Counted from the first letter of the stretch, positions 47,395-59,227 are shown. The stretch is DNA of 64,000 bases from Dama dama (GCF_033118175.1 NC_083695.1:31203607-31267606); one strand, 5' to 3'. Made by a program: numbers and translations. The notes: generated by a model from the sequence alone, not told the origin.

Positions 47395-47540
47395 CTACCA
47401 GATGTAGCCGCCATCGTCCGCCTCGCCCGCCTCGCCTTCCTCCTCCTCTGTCTCCTCTCCTGCTTCCTCTGTCTCCTTCTCCTCCTCATCCTCCCAGCCG
47501 ACACCACTCCCGAAGTCCCCTGAGAAGCCCACGATGTCGT
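47395..47540 (-). CDS. SPOCK2: SPOCK2 exon 12, coding part (acidic C-terminus)
   Basis: 146 nt encoding the end of Asp377 through Trp424 and TAG at 47395-47397. The Ser-Gly pairs in GFSGDFGSG (Ser383, Ser388) just before an acidic run are the known testican-2 glycosaminoglycan attachment sites. The Glu-rich stretch is followed by DDGGYIW, the family terminus. Confidence 0.97.
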
Positions 47541-50500
47541 CTGTGAGGGGAACCAGCCAAGGGGCAGGTTATGACCCTGCCGGCAGGGAAGCCCACCCCA
47601 AAAAGTGGGGCCCCTGGCTGCCAACCCCTGGCTTACCGCAGTCGGGGCTCCCATGTGTGCGAGTGCCAGTCAGCTCCAGGCCCAGCTGGTCCACACACCA
47701 GCAGTCTCCGCCGCTCTGGTCACACTGCATCTTCCGGTAGTAACCATCCTCGTCACAGCTTGGGATGAAGATCCCTGCGTGGGGCAGGCCCCGTAGGGTC
47801 AGAGCAGGGGCCTCAGGGTGTGGGCTCTGGAACCTCAGACTCACAGATGCCCGGGCCCCACCAGAGCCCAGCCAGACCACGTACCAACCACTTAACAAGC
47901 TCGGACATCCAGGGCTGGATGCCAGGTTTTCTTCCAGTTCAACTGACCAGAAATAAACCAACCAAAAGAGCCTCCCTTTCTAAGCCAGCTGCTCAGCCCC
48001 TGCTATGGGTCCCATCTGCCTCCACGGTTTCCCAGTCCTGTAGGACGGCCAATCTGACCTCACTGTGCCGGACGCCCTGGATCCCAGGCTGCACTTAGGC
48101 CTGCGAAAGTCCAGCTTTTTCCTCCCAGCTCTCTGATTCTGACCTGCCCTCAGGGCTACCCACTTTCCTTCAGATTGCTCCTCAGTTCACTCAATGGACT
48201 GCTGAGATCCCCACTCTGGGGCCCCAGGGCTAGACAGACTGCCCACGTTGTGGGGGTGACGTAGGTAAAAGGACAGGCGCCCAGTGCACATGTTCCAGGA
48301 ACACAGGCCAGAGAGGACGGCTCTCAGGAGGCAGAGCCTGGCTTCCTGACAGAAGAGGCACGAGCACCCACGCCCAAAGGCCACTGGGCTCTCGGTCAGT
48401 ATGGCCTCGTGGGGGGGGTTCTGGTGTGTGGTTCCATGGACGCTGGTGTCACTGCTCAGGTAAATGCCAAGCTGCACTCAGGAGCTGTGAGGCCCCGTGG
48501 GCCCTGCCTCTTGGACATTTGTCCGCTCAACCACCATGCTCAGCCAAGAGCATGCGCTTCCTGTTTCCCAAGAACCTCGGCCTGGCTGGCTCACTCTCAT
48601 CCCCTCAGGTCTCCTCTTGAACACCAGCACCCCAGGGAGGCCTTTGCTGACCCCCGGCTGACTTCCGTCCACTGTGCCCTCCCTCAGCACCACATGAACA
48701 GGAGCTGTAAATGGGCGCTCTTTCTGATGTGTCAATTTGCGGGGTGTGTTTCCCCAAGTAGCCTGTGTGCTTTATGAGTCCAGGGACCACGTCCGTCTTG
48801 CCCAGCAGTTCTGATCTGTGCTGGGTTCGCTGCTGTCTCTCCAGAGTTGGCACTCAAGTATTTGCTGAGAACATGAGCATCTGCTGTGGGGGAGGGTCCT
48901 CCCTCGAGCTTGGCACACACCCTGCAGTCCATGGGGTTGCAAAGAGTTGGACATGACTGAGCGACTGAACTGAACTGACTGACTGAACTTAATTGAAAGG
49001 AGGGTTCGAGGAACTTTCCGTATTTCTACCTACAGCCCCGGCAGGAATGGGCACAAAATTAGTGCTTAAAACACCCTGAGGGGCTGGTTGGGAGACCTTG
49101 CCTCACCATGAGGATAAACAGGAGGGGAATTTCCCTCTCCCGTCTTCCTAAGCCAGGACCTCCTCCGAACTCAGCACCTTCCATGACACCCACAGGCTAG
49201 AGCTTCTGGGCCTCAGAGGTACCCTGGGGCACCTGCCTCCTCACCTGGCTTCTTCTTGGCAGCCTCCTGGATCTGGATGCGCTCCAGCTCTGCCAGGCAG
49301 GGAGGCTCTGTGGAGAGAGAAGCCACCTCTGATGGGGGCCATCCTGTGGTGCTGATGGCACTCACTGAGCCCCTACCCAAGGCTTAGAAACCAGGCAGGG
49401 GGCTCTGCAAGATGAAAATACAGCACTGCCGCTGTGGGATGCACTGATCCCTCTAGGGTCCCCTGAAATGACAGAGAGGCTCTGCCAGGGGAGAACACCC
49501 AGGTTCCAGTTGAGAGAGGCTATTCTATGGCTGTGGGATGGGTTGAGGCTCCCCAGGGCCCCCCGAGGGTATTGGGGACTCATGGGATAAATAAACAGGA
49601 TTCAGAAGAGGAGGTGGGGTGAATGCACAGATTCCCCAGGGTGAGAGGCCTCCAGGGCAACATAAAGCTGGAGGGAACATTCAGTGGAGGCCTGAAAATA
49701 ACTAGCAGCCAAATCTAACTTGTCTGTGACCTTGAGAAGTCCCCTAGCCCTTCCCAGCATGAGGCCTGACTGGCTTAAAATGAGATCAGCTCCCAGCTAG
49801 ACGGCTGCTAGAACAGAGAGCATGAGCTCCAAAGGCCTGGGAAGTAATGAGTGCTGCTGGAGCCATGTGGAGAGAGTGGAAGGCTGGACAGTTAGGGGCA
49901 ATGAGACTGATCAAAACAGGAGACACTGGCAGGGGGATCTGTGATTTACATGGTGCTCTGCACCCAGATTTTTCTCACTTCATCTTCACAGCAGTCTCTG
50001 AGGTATTGTTATCTCCCCATTCAGTTGCCCAGGGTCCCAAACCAGCTAACGGTGGAGCCATAGCGGAAGCCCCAGCCTCAGGCCACAGATGCAGTAACAC
50101 TCCCACCACAAGACCACAGAGGGGACCAGGCCAAACACCAGAGGCAGAGCAGGGGCTGCCCCACCTCCAGCTGGTCAGCTGACCCCTTGGAACCTCAATT
50201 TCCCCATTGATGATGGTTACCCCTTGACCTAGGTGGTCCCTTGGTGCATGTCCCACTTTGGTTCAGGATATAAAAAGCTGGCAAATGACACCACATCTCT
50301 AAGGCTAATGATCACATGCACACCCATATTTGGGGCGTATACTATGAGATGGGTTCAAAAGTGGAATCATTAAGAAGCCAACGAAGCTTCAGCTTCAGGA
50401 CCCCTTAGCCTCTCCCAAGCCCTCTGAGGGGCCCTAGAAATTTTGCACTTGTAGTTTTTAATACTCTTCCTCAAAGTAGGCCTCCGAAAGTGCATAAGCT

Positions 50501-53500
50501 TCAGGACCCATAAGATCCACCTGGGGCCTGCTGAGGAAGGGGGTCCATGTGCTGGTTTCCCTGGGCTCCAAGAGATGAGCTGCTGAAGAGTGCAGGAAGC
50601 TGGGGAGCTGGCAAGGTTCTGGGTGGTGGGAGGTGGCCGAGAGGGAGCCACCCTGACTCCCAGAGAGGGCCTGGAGTGAGGGGCAGAGTCCGCATGGCAG
50701 GCAGGGGGCCTGGGGAGGGGGCCCCACTCACTCTCCCTCCAGAAGCAGAAGCACCACTCCGCGGTGGAAACCCGGCCATCCTTGTAGGTGTCGCAGGAGT
50801 TGAAGAAGGGGCGGATGCAGACTTCGTACTTGTCCAGATTGATGGCAGCCAGCTCGGTCTGGTCCAGGAAGAGGTCGGCACTGGTGTCCAGCTTGGAGAA
50901 CATCCAGCCGATGGAGTCCTTGCAGCTGGCCCCCAGGCTCTTGTCCAGCCCTGGGGAGAAGGCCACAGTTCAGACCTGCTCGAGGTAAATCACTCCATCC
51001 ATCTGTCTTTCCATCCCTCCAACTCTCGGTCAGCCCCAGCCCTCTATTCAGGGTCAGGACAGCTCAGAATCAATCCGACCACAGGGGTGAGAAACTCAAG
51101 AACGGCTGAAGGCCCACCCCTCGGCCTCTTTACATGACCCCTTCCACCAGTCAAAATCCTGTTTGGAAAGTCCTGTAGGGAAAGTAATTCCTTCCCTTCC
51201 CTTGGCTGCTCATTTCAGGGTTTAGTTTCTCTCCACCCATTTTAAGGAGTCCTTCCTATTAGCTAACTCAAATCCCTCCAGTCCAGTCGAAGCCTACCTC
51301 CCCTTGTTCTGAAGTTTAGGCTCTTTTAGGCGCTCGGTGTCTGGCAGGAGGGGGCAAAATGTGGGTGCTTCCCCAGTGGAGCCAGGTGGCCCCAGGGCAC
51401 ACCTGTCTCCCCGTCTTCCCGCCCTCCTCCCCGGCACAGCAAGCAGCTGCCATACCACTGGCCGGGCTGGCTCCACTGCTGGCTGAGCCGTTCTGCTTGG
51501 AGTTCTCATGAAGGAGCTGGAACCAGTCCCGCAGCCGATCCCCCAGGTCGGCCAGGTCCTGACCGGTGCATGCCTCTGCAGTTGGCAGGACAGGGAGAAA
51601 GGAGTAGAGGGTGAGGGTGGGGTGAAGCAGCAAGCCTGGTCTCGGCTGGGGGGGTTGCATCTTACAGGCCTGGAGGCCGGGCAGTGGTTAGGAGCGCTGG
51701 GGGGAAGGAGAGCTAGAAATCAGAGGCTCTCTCTCCCCATCTCCCATCTTCCCCTCCCTCTCACTCCCTAGGACCAAAAGCACACAGCACAGGCTCCCTG
51801 TGATGAGGCCAAGCCCTCCTGCTCCATGCAAACCAGACCCTCCAGCTCCACAGGTCCCTCAGGCCTGTTCCTGGTTTTGGCTACTTCTTCCCTCCTGTTG
51901 CAAATCTCCCTTGCCTTCCCAGAGCCCTGAAGGAGGACCCCAGGGTCCCTGGCAGTGAGCCACCCCTCACCCCAAGCCGTGGCCCAGCACTTGTTACCTG
52001 GTTTGCTGTCAGAGGCAGAGGTGGCAGCCTGTTCTGTGGGGCAGGGGCAGGGGCCCTCGCATCTCACCATCAGCTGCTTGCTGCTCAGGCACGCCTGCTG
52101 CTCCAGCTTACACTGCAGGACAAGAAAGTGGGCTGGGTGACGGGGGCACTGCTGGGCGCACCCTCTAGCCTACCATGGCAGCCACATTTGCCTCCCCCTT
52201 GGAGATGAGAGGGACAGACCCGTGAATAGCCCAGAAAGGCCCTCCCACTCCCTCTGCAGGCCACGGGTGCACACTGGTCAGAGGAAGCAGGCCAAGGAAA
52301 TCAGGAAATGAAATGCTCCCGGGATCCGCACTCTGCACCAGCCTGCCCTCTGCACGTTTGTCCTTCCCAGGGTACCCGCATGCCCTCACTTTCATGCACC
52401 CACCCCTCCTTGCCTTCTTGGCCTCTCCTCCCCCTCCCCACAGTCCCTTGGTAACCAGCTATGGGCCCCTCCCTCATGGCCTTCCCACAGTCTCCTCTAT
52501 GGGCTCTCTTGATAACAAACAGCTACTACCTACTGAACATCTGCTAATTCCCTGGCCTTTAGAGCTTCCAAGAGGTTCATCTATTCCTTGCTTTTAAAGC
52601 ATTTTTCTCTGGTCGTGTCTGGTTTCTCCCCATGGGATGACCGCTCATGAAAATCAGGTCCTGGTAGCATCTTATAACATGATCTCATCTGGTCCCCCCC
52701 TCAGCTCCATGAGGGAGAAACTGTGTTTCCTGTGCTCACCAGAGAACACAGATGCTCAGAGAGGCCCAGTGACTCAGCCAAGGCCACAGGGCTGAGCTGG
52801 AATCCAGACCTCCTGATGACTTCCACCCCCTGCCCTGGGCAGAGCAGGGACCCTCATGCCATGGCCTCCTGCTCACACCTTGCTTTGCCCTCAGGTGGTG
52901 TGACTCAGTGCACTCCTCCCCACCCCCACTGGCTCTGCCTGCCTCCTCTGTAACCCTCTGCCTCCTCCAGGCAGCTTCTGCCCTCTGGCTTATTCTCTCT
53001 CTCCTTCCTCTTCTCCCTGGTGACCTCATCCCCTCCCTAACTTCAATCATCACCCACAGCAGATGACTCTTAAAAGTGCATCACACCCCAAATGGGATCC
53101 TAAGCCTAGAACCCAACTCCAGCTAACAGTCCATGCCCTCCAAACACCAAAAAAGTCCTCACTGCTAGTAGAAGCATTCACAATTAGCACCTGCATTTCT
53201 ATGGTACTTCAAAGTTTATGCTTTCACAAATATGGTCTCATTTAACCCTTACAAAAATCCTACAAAGTTGGCCTTCATTCCCCCAACCACCATTCCCTCC
53301 CACACCATCATCTCATGAAGGATTCCTTCCTCTTGTACCAGAATGCCTGGCGCTTGCTGGTGAACCATCCTGTCCATGTGGATACCCAACCATGGAAAGA
53401 TGTCAACCCCTAACACCTGGATGACAGAACTTCTTTCTTCCATTGTCCTCCATGTTTTCATGAAGCTCTTCCCTCACCTACTCTGACTTGTAGTTACCGG

Positions 53501-55698
53501 CCTCCCCCAGGCCCCACCCCTCACCTGCACCTGCCCAAGGTCAGGTGCAGGATCTATCTCAGGCCCCTGGGCTTGGGGCCAGTACTGTGGCCGGCCACAC
53601 TGATGTGCTGACAAGCGCACCTGGCCCCACATCATTACTGGGAGCCGCACAGAAGGCCTGGCTGAGTTGTTCTCTCTGCTCCCTGTGGCCCCAAGTGCAC
53701 CCTACCTCCACCCCACCTGAGACCACGGCTCCTCACCACTGAGCTGTAAGTGTGGCCATCAGAGCCGCAGACAGAGGCAAGGTGGGCCATGTGACAGGGC
53801 TTACAAACGGTGTCTTTGTTTCCATGGAGTTTCACGGCAGGCTGCTTGATCCTACAGGAGGAGTGGGATAGGAGGGTTCAGGAATGAAAGCAAAAATGAG
53901 AGACAGACAGGGGAAGTGGGGGTTCAGGAGGCCGGTCCCGACAAGAAGCTGCTCTTGGTGATCTACAGCATTTGGAGTTGCTTCCCTGCCCCTGCCCTCC
54001 CTCCTATCACCCTCTCGCTCATAAAAGTGGAACCAATTAGGCAGAGTATAGACACTCCCAGCTTCCCCTTTCCAGCAGGGCCCTCAGGTTCAACTCCAGG
54101 TTCAACTGTAAGATGTAAATGGGAGTTGTACTCACATAAGGAGTCAGGTCAAATAAGAAGTTGCAAACTGATGGCCCGAGGGCCACTTGTGGTCTGTAGA
54201 CCTGAATTTTATTGCACACCAAGGATTTTTGTTTTCAGTTGGGTTATTTACCAACATTTGCAAAATGGAAGAGTTCAAATAAAAAATCCAGAATTTCTGG
54301 CCTAGGTAAAATGGAAGATATGAGAGTCCTGGTCCCACATTCCCATAAGGCCTGGCCTCACCAGACTGGTCTGTCACCAATGCAAGCTCTCTCTTCATCC
54401 ATTACCTGCCAGGCCCCTAAAGGCATCTAAGATTGCAACCCCATGTCCCTGGTTTCTGATTATATGATTAAGGAGAAAGGGGAGGGGAATGAGACCTTCT
54501 CCAAGGGTCTTAGAGTTAGGCAGGGTCTTGTCCTTGGACTGGAGGTAAAGCCTCAAATGCTCCTCACTCCTTCCCTCCTCTGTGAGGTCCACTTGACAAG
54601 GGCCAGCAGCCAAGTGAGTGAGCTTGGAAGTGGATCCTCCAGCCTGAGTCCAGCCTTCAGAGGAGGGAGCCTCAGCGCACTTCTTGACTGGAACCTCCTG
54701 ACAGTCCTGAGCCAGAACTACCCAACAGAACCACGTCTGGCTCCAGACCTTCAAAAACTGTGTGCGGTAACACACATTTGTCCCCTAAGCTTTGGGGTAG
54801 TTTGAGCTGCAGCAAAAGATAATTGTTACCTAGGAGAGGATCAGTTAAGCCCTTGCTCTTTATGCAAACCCCCTCCAGGCCTTCCGCCTCCCCAAGGCCC
54901 TCACCTATGCTCCAGCTTCTTGCGGCTGATGCACATGGCCCGCTGATAGCCCTGGGCAATGCACACTTTATGACGGCTGCACTTCACCTTCTGGCAGGGG
55001 TCCTTGGTGGTATCCAGGGCTGCAAGGACAAAGAGTTAGGACACAGGTCATCTGGGATTCAATGTCAGAGAGCCCGGGAGCCTACAACCCCACTTCTGAG
55101 CTGGGAAGCCCCGCTCTCCAGCAGCCCTTGATAACCACAGCTCCTCAACTTGGAAGTTTCATCTCGATCTGGGCCTGGCTCCCCAAGGAACCTCCAAGGC
55201 CACAATCAGGACTTGCCCTCTGGTCACAAATCCTCATGGGTGTCAGTCACCTTCCCCCACATGAGGGGCATGTTACCTTCATCTCCTTGCTGATTGTCCT
55301 CCCAGCTCTTGATGTAGTCATCCTAGGGAAGGACAGAGTGGGTGAGGGGGAAGGAAAGGGCTAAGATTTACATCTTAGAGCCAAAGTTCAACTCCAGGGC
55401 CAACAGAGCAAGGGCCTGGGCCACTGCTTCCCTGTGCCAACTGCCACCATCCTGGTGGCTTCCCACGTGACCCTGTCTACCCAAGCCCTGCCAGCTGCCT
55501 CACCCAGACCTTTACCCCCTAAACCCATGTCCAGAATCCCTTCTGCCCTCATCCCTAAGTTCCTTATTTCTGACCCCCCAACCCACACTGAATGCTGCAG
55601 GGAAGGGGAAATTGGGGTGAGGGTGCAAGGGAGAACAGTGGGGTGTAGAGTTACAGGTACATATGCAGGGGGCCCCAGGCAGAACTCACCTCCACCTC
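47395..55698 (-). CDS. SPOCK2: SPOCK2 (testican-2), partial: exons 3-12
   Basis: Secreted extracellular-matrix proteoglycan of the testican/SPARC family. Coding segments in transcript order, all on the complement: 55690-55698, 55277-55322, 54905-55019, 53737-53851, 51998-52112, 51456-51575, 50732-50950, 49245-49307, 47637-47774, 47395-47540. Each border has AG/GT and phase is continuous. They total 1086 nt, or 361 residues plus TAG. Testican-2 has 424 residues, so exactly residues 1-63 are missing; I find no exon for them before 64000. Domains: follistatin/Kazal-like (about 90-185, CGSDGHTY at 148-155), extracellular calcium-binding domain with two EF loops (258-269 and 290-301), thyroglobulin type-1 domain with CWCV (355-358), and an acidic tail with the glycosaminoglycan sites Ser383 and Ser388. 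Differences from the human protein as I remember it include Met173 for Ala. Identification is near certain; the exon 3 call is slightly less so. Confidence 0.97.
47637..47774 (-). CDS. SPOCK2: SPOCK2 exon 11 (thyroglobulin type-1 domain)
   Basis: 138 nt encoding residues 331-376 and one base of Asp377. Contains IFIPSCDEDGYYRKMQC, the CWCV signature at 355-358 and GSPDC at the end. Acceptor ACGCAG, donor GTAAGC, phase 1 at both ends. The intron to exon 12 is only 96 nt. Confidence 0.97.
47775..49244 (-). other. SPOCK2 intron 10
   Basis: 1.47 kb between exons 10 and 11. About 48600-48860 resembles an old L2 3' region. A BovB tip is inserted beside it. No other element recognised. Confidence 0.6.
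48922..48988 (+). mobile_element. BovB 3' tip
   Basis: About 67 bp matching the extreme 3' end of BovB (from GCAGTCCATGGGGTTGC to the GACTGAACTGAACTGACTGA tail), antisense to SPOCK2. A strongly 5'-truncated copy. Confidence 0.85.
49245..49307 (-). CDS. SPOCK2: SPOCK2 exon 10
   Basis: 63 nt encoding residues 310-330 (K, then PPCLAELERIQIQEAAKKKP) and one base of Gly331. PPC holds the first cysteine of the thyroglobulin type-1 domain. Acceptor CCACAG, donor GTGAGG, phase 1 at both ends. Confidence 0.95.
49308..50731 (-). other. SPOCK2 intron 9
   Basis: 1.42 kb. No interspersed repeat clear enough to name; MIR-like scrap around 49930-50060 (low confidence). Nothing else seen. Confidence 0.5.
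50732..50950 (-). CDS. SPOCK2: SPOCK2 exon 9 (paired EF-hands)
   Basis: 219 nt encoding residues 237-309 and one base of Lys310. EF loop 1 is DTSADLFLDQTE (258-269); EF loop 2 is DTYKDGRVSTAE (290-301). Both keep acidic residues at loop positions 1, 5 and 12. The exon ends CFCFWRE. Acceptor CCCCAG, donor GTGAGT, phase 1 at both ends. It reads open into both introns, so the long frame at 50370-50966 is mostly intron. Confidence 0.97.
50951..51455 (-). other. SPOCK2 intron 8
   Basis: 505 nt, C/T-rich toward the acceptor. No repeat or motif recognised. Confidence 0.6.
51456..51575 (-). CDS. SPOCK2: SPOCK2 exon 8 (start of calcium-binding domain)
   Basis: 120 nt encoding residues 197-236 and one base of Gly237: ACTGQDLADLGDRLRDWF, then HENSKQNGSASSGASPAS. 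The linker ASSGASPAS varies from the human ASSVAGPAS I recall. NGS is a potential N-glycosylation sequon. Acceptor CTGCAG, donor GTATGG, phase 1 at both ends. Confidence 0.96.
51576..51997 (-). other. SPOCK2 intron 7
   Basis: 422 nt. Nothing recognised. Confidence 0.6.
51998..52112 (-). CDS. SPOCK2: SPOCK2 exon 7 (end of Kazal-like domain)
   Basis: 115 nt encoding residues 159-196 and one base of Glu197. Starts CKLEQQACLSSKQL and runs through CEGPCPCP into a Thr/Ser-rich linker. Met173 stands where I recall Ala in human. Acceptor CTGCAG, donor GTAACA, exit phase 1. Confidence 0.96.
52113..53736 (-). other. SPOCK2 intron 6
   Basis: 1.62 kb. MIR/L2-like remnants around 52690-52830 and 53180-53290 (low confidence); otherwise unremarkable. 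Confidence 0.5.
53737..53851 (-). CDS. SPOCK2: SPOCK2 exon 6 (Kazal-like core)
   Basis: 115 nt encoding residues 120-158, with KLHGNKDTVCKPC and the Kazal hallmark CGSDGHTY. Acceptor TGTAG, donor GTGAGG, exit phase 0. Differs from the human residues I recall at a few conservative positions (Ala125 for Thr, Thr134-Val135 for Ser-Ile, His143 for Gln). Confidence 0.96.
53852..54904 (-). other. SPOCK2 intron 5
   Basis: 1.05 kb. 54160-54300 resembles a MER5-type hAT remnant, with a 'gatggcccgagggcc' start; family assignment is tentative. No exon-like signal. Confidence 0.45.
54905..55019 (-). CDS. SPOCK2: SPOCK2 exon 5 (start of follistatin-like domain)
   Basis: 115 nt encoding residues 82-119 and two bases of Arg120. 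It starts LDTTKDPCQKVKC and ends SRKKLEH. The cysteines DPC, VKC, KVC and AMC open the follistatin-like module. Acceptor TTGCAG, donor GTGAGG, exit phase 2. Confidence 0.96.
55277..55322 (-). CDS. SPOCK2: SPOCK2 exon 4
   Basis: Encodes residues 67-81 (DDYIKSWEDNQQGDE) plus the first base of Ala82. Acceptor CTAG, donor GTAACA. Enters in phase 0 and leaves in phase 1. This is part of the testican-specific N-terminal region before the Kazal-like domain. Confidence 0.95.
55690..55698 (-). CDS. SPOCK2: SPOCK2 exon 3, 9-nt microexon (Glu-Val-Glu)
   Basis: On the minus strand a pyrimidine-rich tract and TAG precede GAGGTGGAG, which is followed at once by GTGAGT, a strong donor. It encodes residues 64-66 (EVE). 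Both flanking introns are phase 0, so including or skipping it keeps the frame. With it, the partial protein joins to the expected 63-residue N-terminus to give 424 residues. Testican-1, as I recall it, lacks these three residues at this place, which fits a skippable exon. It is too short to stand out as an open reading frame. Confidence 0.82.
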
Positions 55699-58635
55699 CT
55701 AGGGATCGGGCGGCAGCAGCAGGCCACAGGAAATGGACCAGGAGGAGAGAGGGAGAGATGGTGATTTTAGTGTGCGGTCTATCCTCAGACCACAAGGTGT
55801 CAGGGCTCCCCAGGCCTTCGTCACATGACTGTGGATGCTGGGCAATGGTCTTTGACTGCTACAGTCCTCTGATCTCTATGACCTCCAATTGGGAGATGGT
55901 ATTCCTATGTCTTTACAATAGAGAGCTTAAGCCCTGGGCACACTCAGGGCTGGCCTTAGAAGCAATAGACGTGAGGCTCAGGGCTTTGAGAACGAGGTCC
56001 CATCCTTCCACTCCAGGCCCTAAAGATGGTCCCAAAGGCCCAGCCCTGGCCCCACCACCAGGACGGATGTCTGAGGGGACTGTACTGCCTGGGAAGGGAT
56101 TCTCATGCCACTGCCCTGGCTGTTTCAGAAACACCTTCTCTCCTTCTGCCAGGGTCCTTTCCTGGGTAGTTGCCTCAACTGACACCTGCCCACCATGCAA
56201 GTGAGGCAGAAAGAGCCTCTCCTCTGGACCACATGGGGACTGTTTTTCAATCAACGTCTAACTTTCCTGCAGAACTCAAATGGTACACTGAGAGAAAAGG
56301 GGGTTGTGGCCCCTCCTGATGGCTTTCTCAGTTCCACCATCCAGCTGCAAATCCTGACCCAGAAAATCCTGAAGAGCCCCTCTGAGGTCATCCGTCCCAG
56401 CCCCCGCTGTGTGCAAGAGAAGCCAGGAAGCCCAGAGACAAGAGAGGACCTGATCCAGATACCACCATCTCAAAGCCCAGGTCTCCCAGTTCCCAGTGTA
56501 GAACTCTCTGCTAGATACAACACACCATTAGGGACCCAAGGCAACTGTGTGCTGGGTGTTCATAGGTAAAAACGATGCTTCAATAAAGGTCACCCAATGC
56601 TAGATGATCTTTTATCTGAAAATGAAGTAATAACCCACATATGTGTCCAAGCAGCCAAGTGTCCCAGCCCTGGATTCAGGAGCAGCAGGAGGAAGGCCAC
56701 AGGAGGGGCTTCCAGGGAACCTGGCCTGGGCGGCTCCCTGGGCACTGGACGGACCAGCCCAGGCTCCTGGCTCAGGCAGCCACCTGATTCCTCAGGGCGG
56801 CTGGAGTCCTCTTGTGCCCCGCCCCTGGGCAAGCTTCTACGGCGACTGCAGGGCAGCCGGTAGGGAACTACAGCATAATTCCCTGTTTGCCAGGACCAAA
56901 GGAAGCCAGCCAGACCCAGCCCTTCTTCTCCAGGAACTCGTCAGGGTGAGGGGTCCCTCCCCCGGGGTCTACTCCACCATGGATGGGAAATGAGGCTGAG
57001 CGTGACCAAGTGGTTGAGGCTAGAGTTATATAGACTCCACTGAACTGGGGTCTTCTCACCAACCCGGCATTCTTTGGGAGGGGAGTGGGCATGAGGTTAT
57101 AAAGAGGACAGGGGAAGTAGCTGGTATGAGTCACCTGCTCTCAACCAACGAGAGCAGAGAGTGCCACAGAACCCACCCACACCTGAACTGGACCAGGGAG
57201 GGGTGTCAGCCAAGGGCCTCGATGCCCGCTCACTCCTCTCTCACTCTGGCCCTACCCTGCTGCTTTAACCTCTAACCAGGCTGTGAGCAGAAGCCTTTGG
57301 GACTCAGAACCAAGTAGGTTCTCAAAGGTCAATACCAAGAATTTCTGATTAGAAATCCAGGGGGAAGTGGATTTCCAATCCAAGTGGAAGTGGATCCAGG
57401 CTGGCGGAAGACAGAGTTCTAAGAAAGGGACTTTCCCTGTCTAGTTGCTGCATGAGAGCCCTGGTGGGGAGCCATCCCCACCCACCCCAACTCGAGCAAA
57501 GGTAGGACTCCTTCCTCTCATTCAGGATACAAGGTTTGAGCCCCTTTTGTATATAAGTGTTGTCCTGGGTTCTAGCTGCGTTCCTTGTCTCCACTGCTGG
57601 GGATGAGGTAGGGGGAGGCCTAAGTGGTTCTGGATCCCAGGGCCCTTACTCCCAGGAAAACGGAAGCAGCTAGCCAGAAAGAATGATGAGGAGAGAGGGC
57701 CCTGGAGTCACATGTTTCCCCACCAGCACACCCTGGGCAAGCACCTCGGCCTGTTGGAACTTAGCACCTATCTCCTGGGACCACTCAGAGATAAAAGGAG
57801 ATAGGGTCTGAAAAGTGCCTGGTGTTCACAGAAGACTCAACAAATAAAAGCTGTTATAGCAGAAGAGACCAGAGAATTCAGATGGAAAAAATGGTGGAGG
57901 GGCAGGAAATGAGCAGGGAGAGGCTGCACGAGGGGCCCCGGCAAGTGGAGAAGAGAGCGGCCACCACTGGGAGAGCAGAGACCACAGGGGTGTGAGCAGG
58001 GTCACCCCCAAGGGGCCTCAGTGAGAGGGGCGATGAGGAAGTCCAGTGGGTGACATGGGAATGGCTACTCCGGAGGCAGAGGCCAGGGGCACACTTAGGA
58101 GCTCCTAAGGTCAGGTGTGGGCTGGTCCACCTGTAAGGTACAAAGGAGGCATCTGTTGGCAAGTGTGAATAATGCCTTTCAAAGCAGTGGTGTCTATTTA
58201 TGGCACCCAGTGGGCTCACTAGCAATTATGAGACATGGTCTGATAAGGGCACCAGAGACTTCTCAGGAAACAGGCCTGCTTCCATCCCGGCTCTGCTGCC
58301 GACCAACTCTGTCCTCTCCTGAGAAATGGGGATTTGGAAGCGCCCACCTCCAGTACTCTGGGGCCAGGCTGGAGGGCAGATGGGTCATAGGCTGAGACCC
58401 AAAGCTCTGGGCAAAGGGGAAGCCCATCTATTTCATCTGGTAGTAGAATCAGCCATGACCACCCCTGCACCCAATGGTGCTCAGCACAGGGCAGGCACAT
58501 GGGGAAAGGTTGGGATATATAAGCAGCTTCTATGTCATGGTGCTTTTAAATTAAGTCCTCTCTATGTATTTTTATGTCTGTCTTCCTTTTATTCTCAAAT
58601 TCCTGTGAATAGAGCAGGATGGATAGGATCAGCTC

Positions 58636-58661
58636 CACACACACACACACACACACACACA
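58636..58661 (+). repeat. (CA)13 microsatellite in SPOCK2 intron 2
   Basis: 26 nt of perfect CA. Confidence 0.95.
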
Positions 58662-59227
58662 AAACGAGAAAATGGAGGCTCGGAGAAGCAGGGCAACAGG
58701 TCAAGGGTCCCAAGACAGATGAAGAGCTGGGCCGGGACTTCCCATCTGGGCTCAACCCTATGACCCTAACCCTATACAGGAAAGCTTTGCTCTTAGGGAG
58801 ACAAGGGGAATGGGTGGCAAGGACTTTGGATCCTGGGTTTGCACTAAATTTGGTTCGCTGTGCATCCTCGGCAAGTCACTTGACCTCTTGGGGTGTCTCT
58901 CAGCAACAGCTGAACATCGGAACCACCTGAGGAACTTTTTCAGTCCTCCATTGCTGGCGCCACCCAAGCCCACAGGGCAGGCAGCCCTGGGCTCCCCTGG
59001 GCTCAGCCGGCAGCTGAGTGAGCCCACGGCAACAGCCCTCAGGTGTCAGGTCCTTCCAGCTCTGCCTCTTGTGTCCAATGCTCTTATCTGCTCTCACAGG
59101 GGGCCTCAGGGGGGGAAAAGAGCAGTCATTCACTTCCTTCTGAGGACACTTCACACAACACAGATCCTCAGGCCAACTCACCAACCCGGGTCTCCTGACC
59201 TCCAGCCTGAAGCCTTTTCCTTTGGAA

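Noticed and set aside
50370..50966. 198-codon minus-strand frame
   Set aside because: Only 50732-50950 is exon (SPOCK2 exon 9); the remainder is intron read-through beyond a consensus GTGAGT donor.
55434..56204. 256-codon plus-strand frame
   Set aside because: Antisense to SPOCK2 exon 3 and introns, crosses a splice-supported exon, no family features; GC-rich chance frame.
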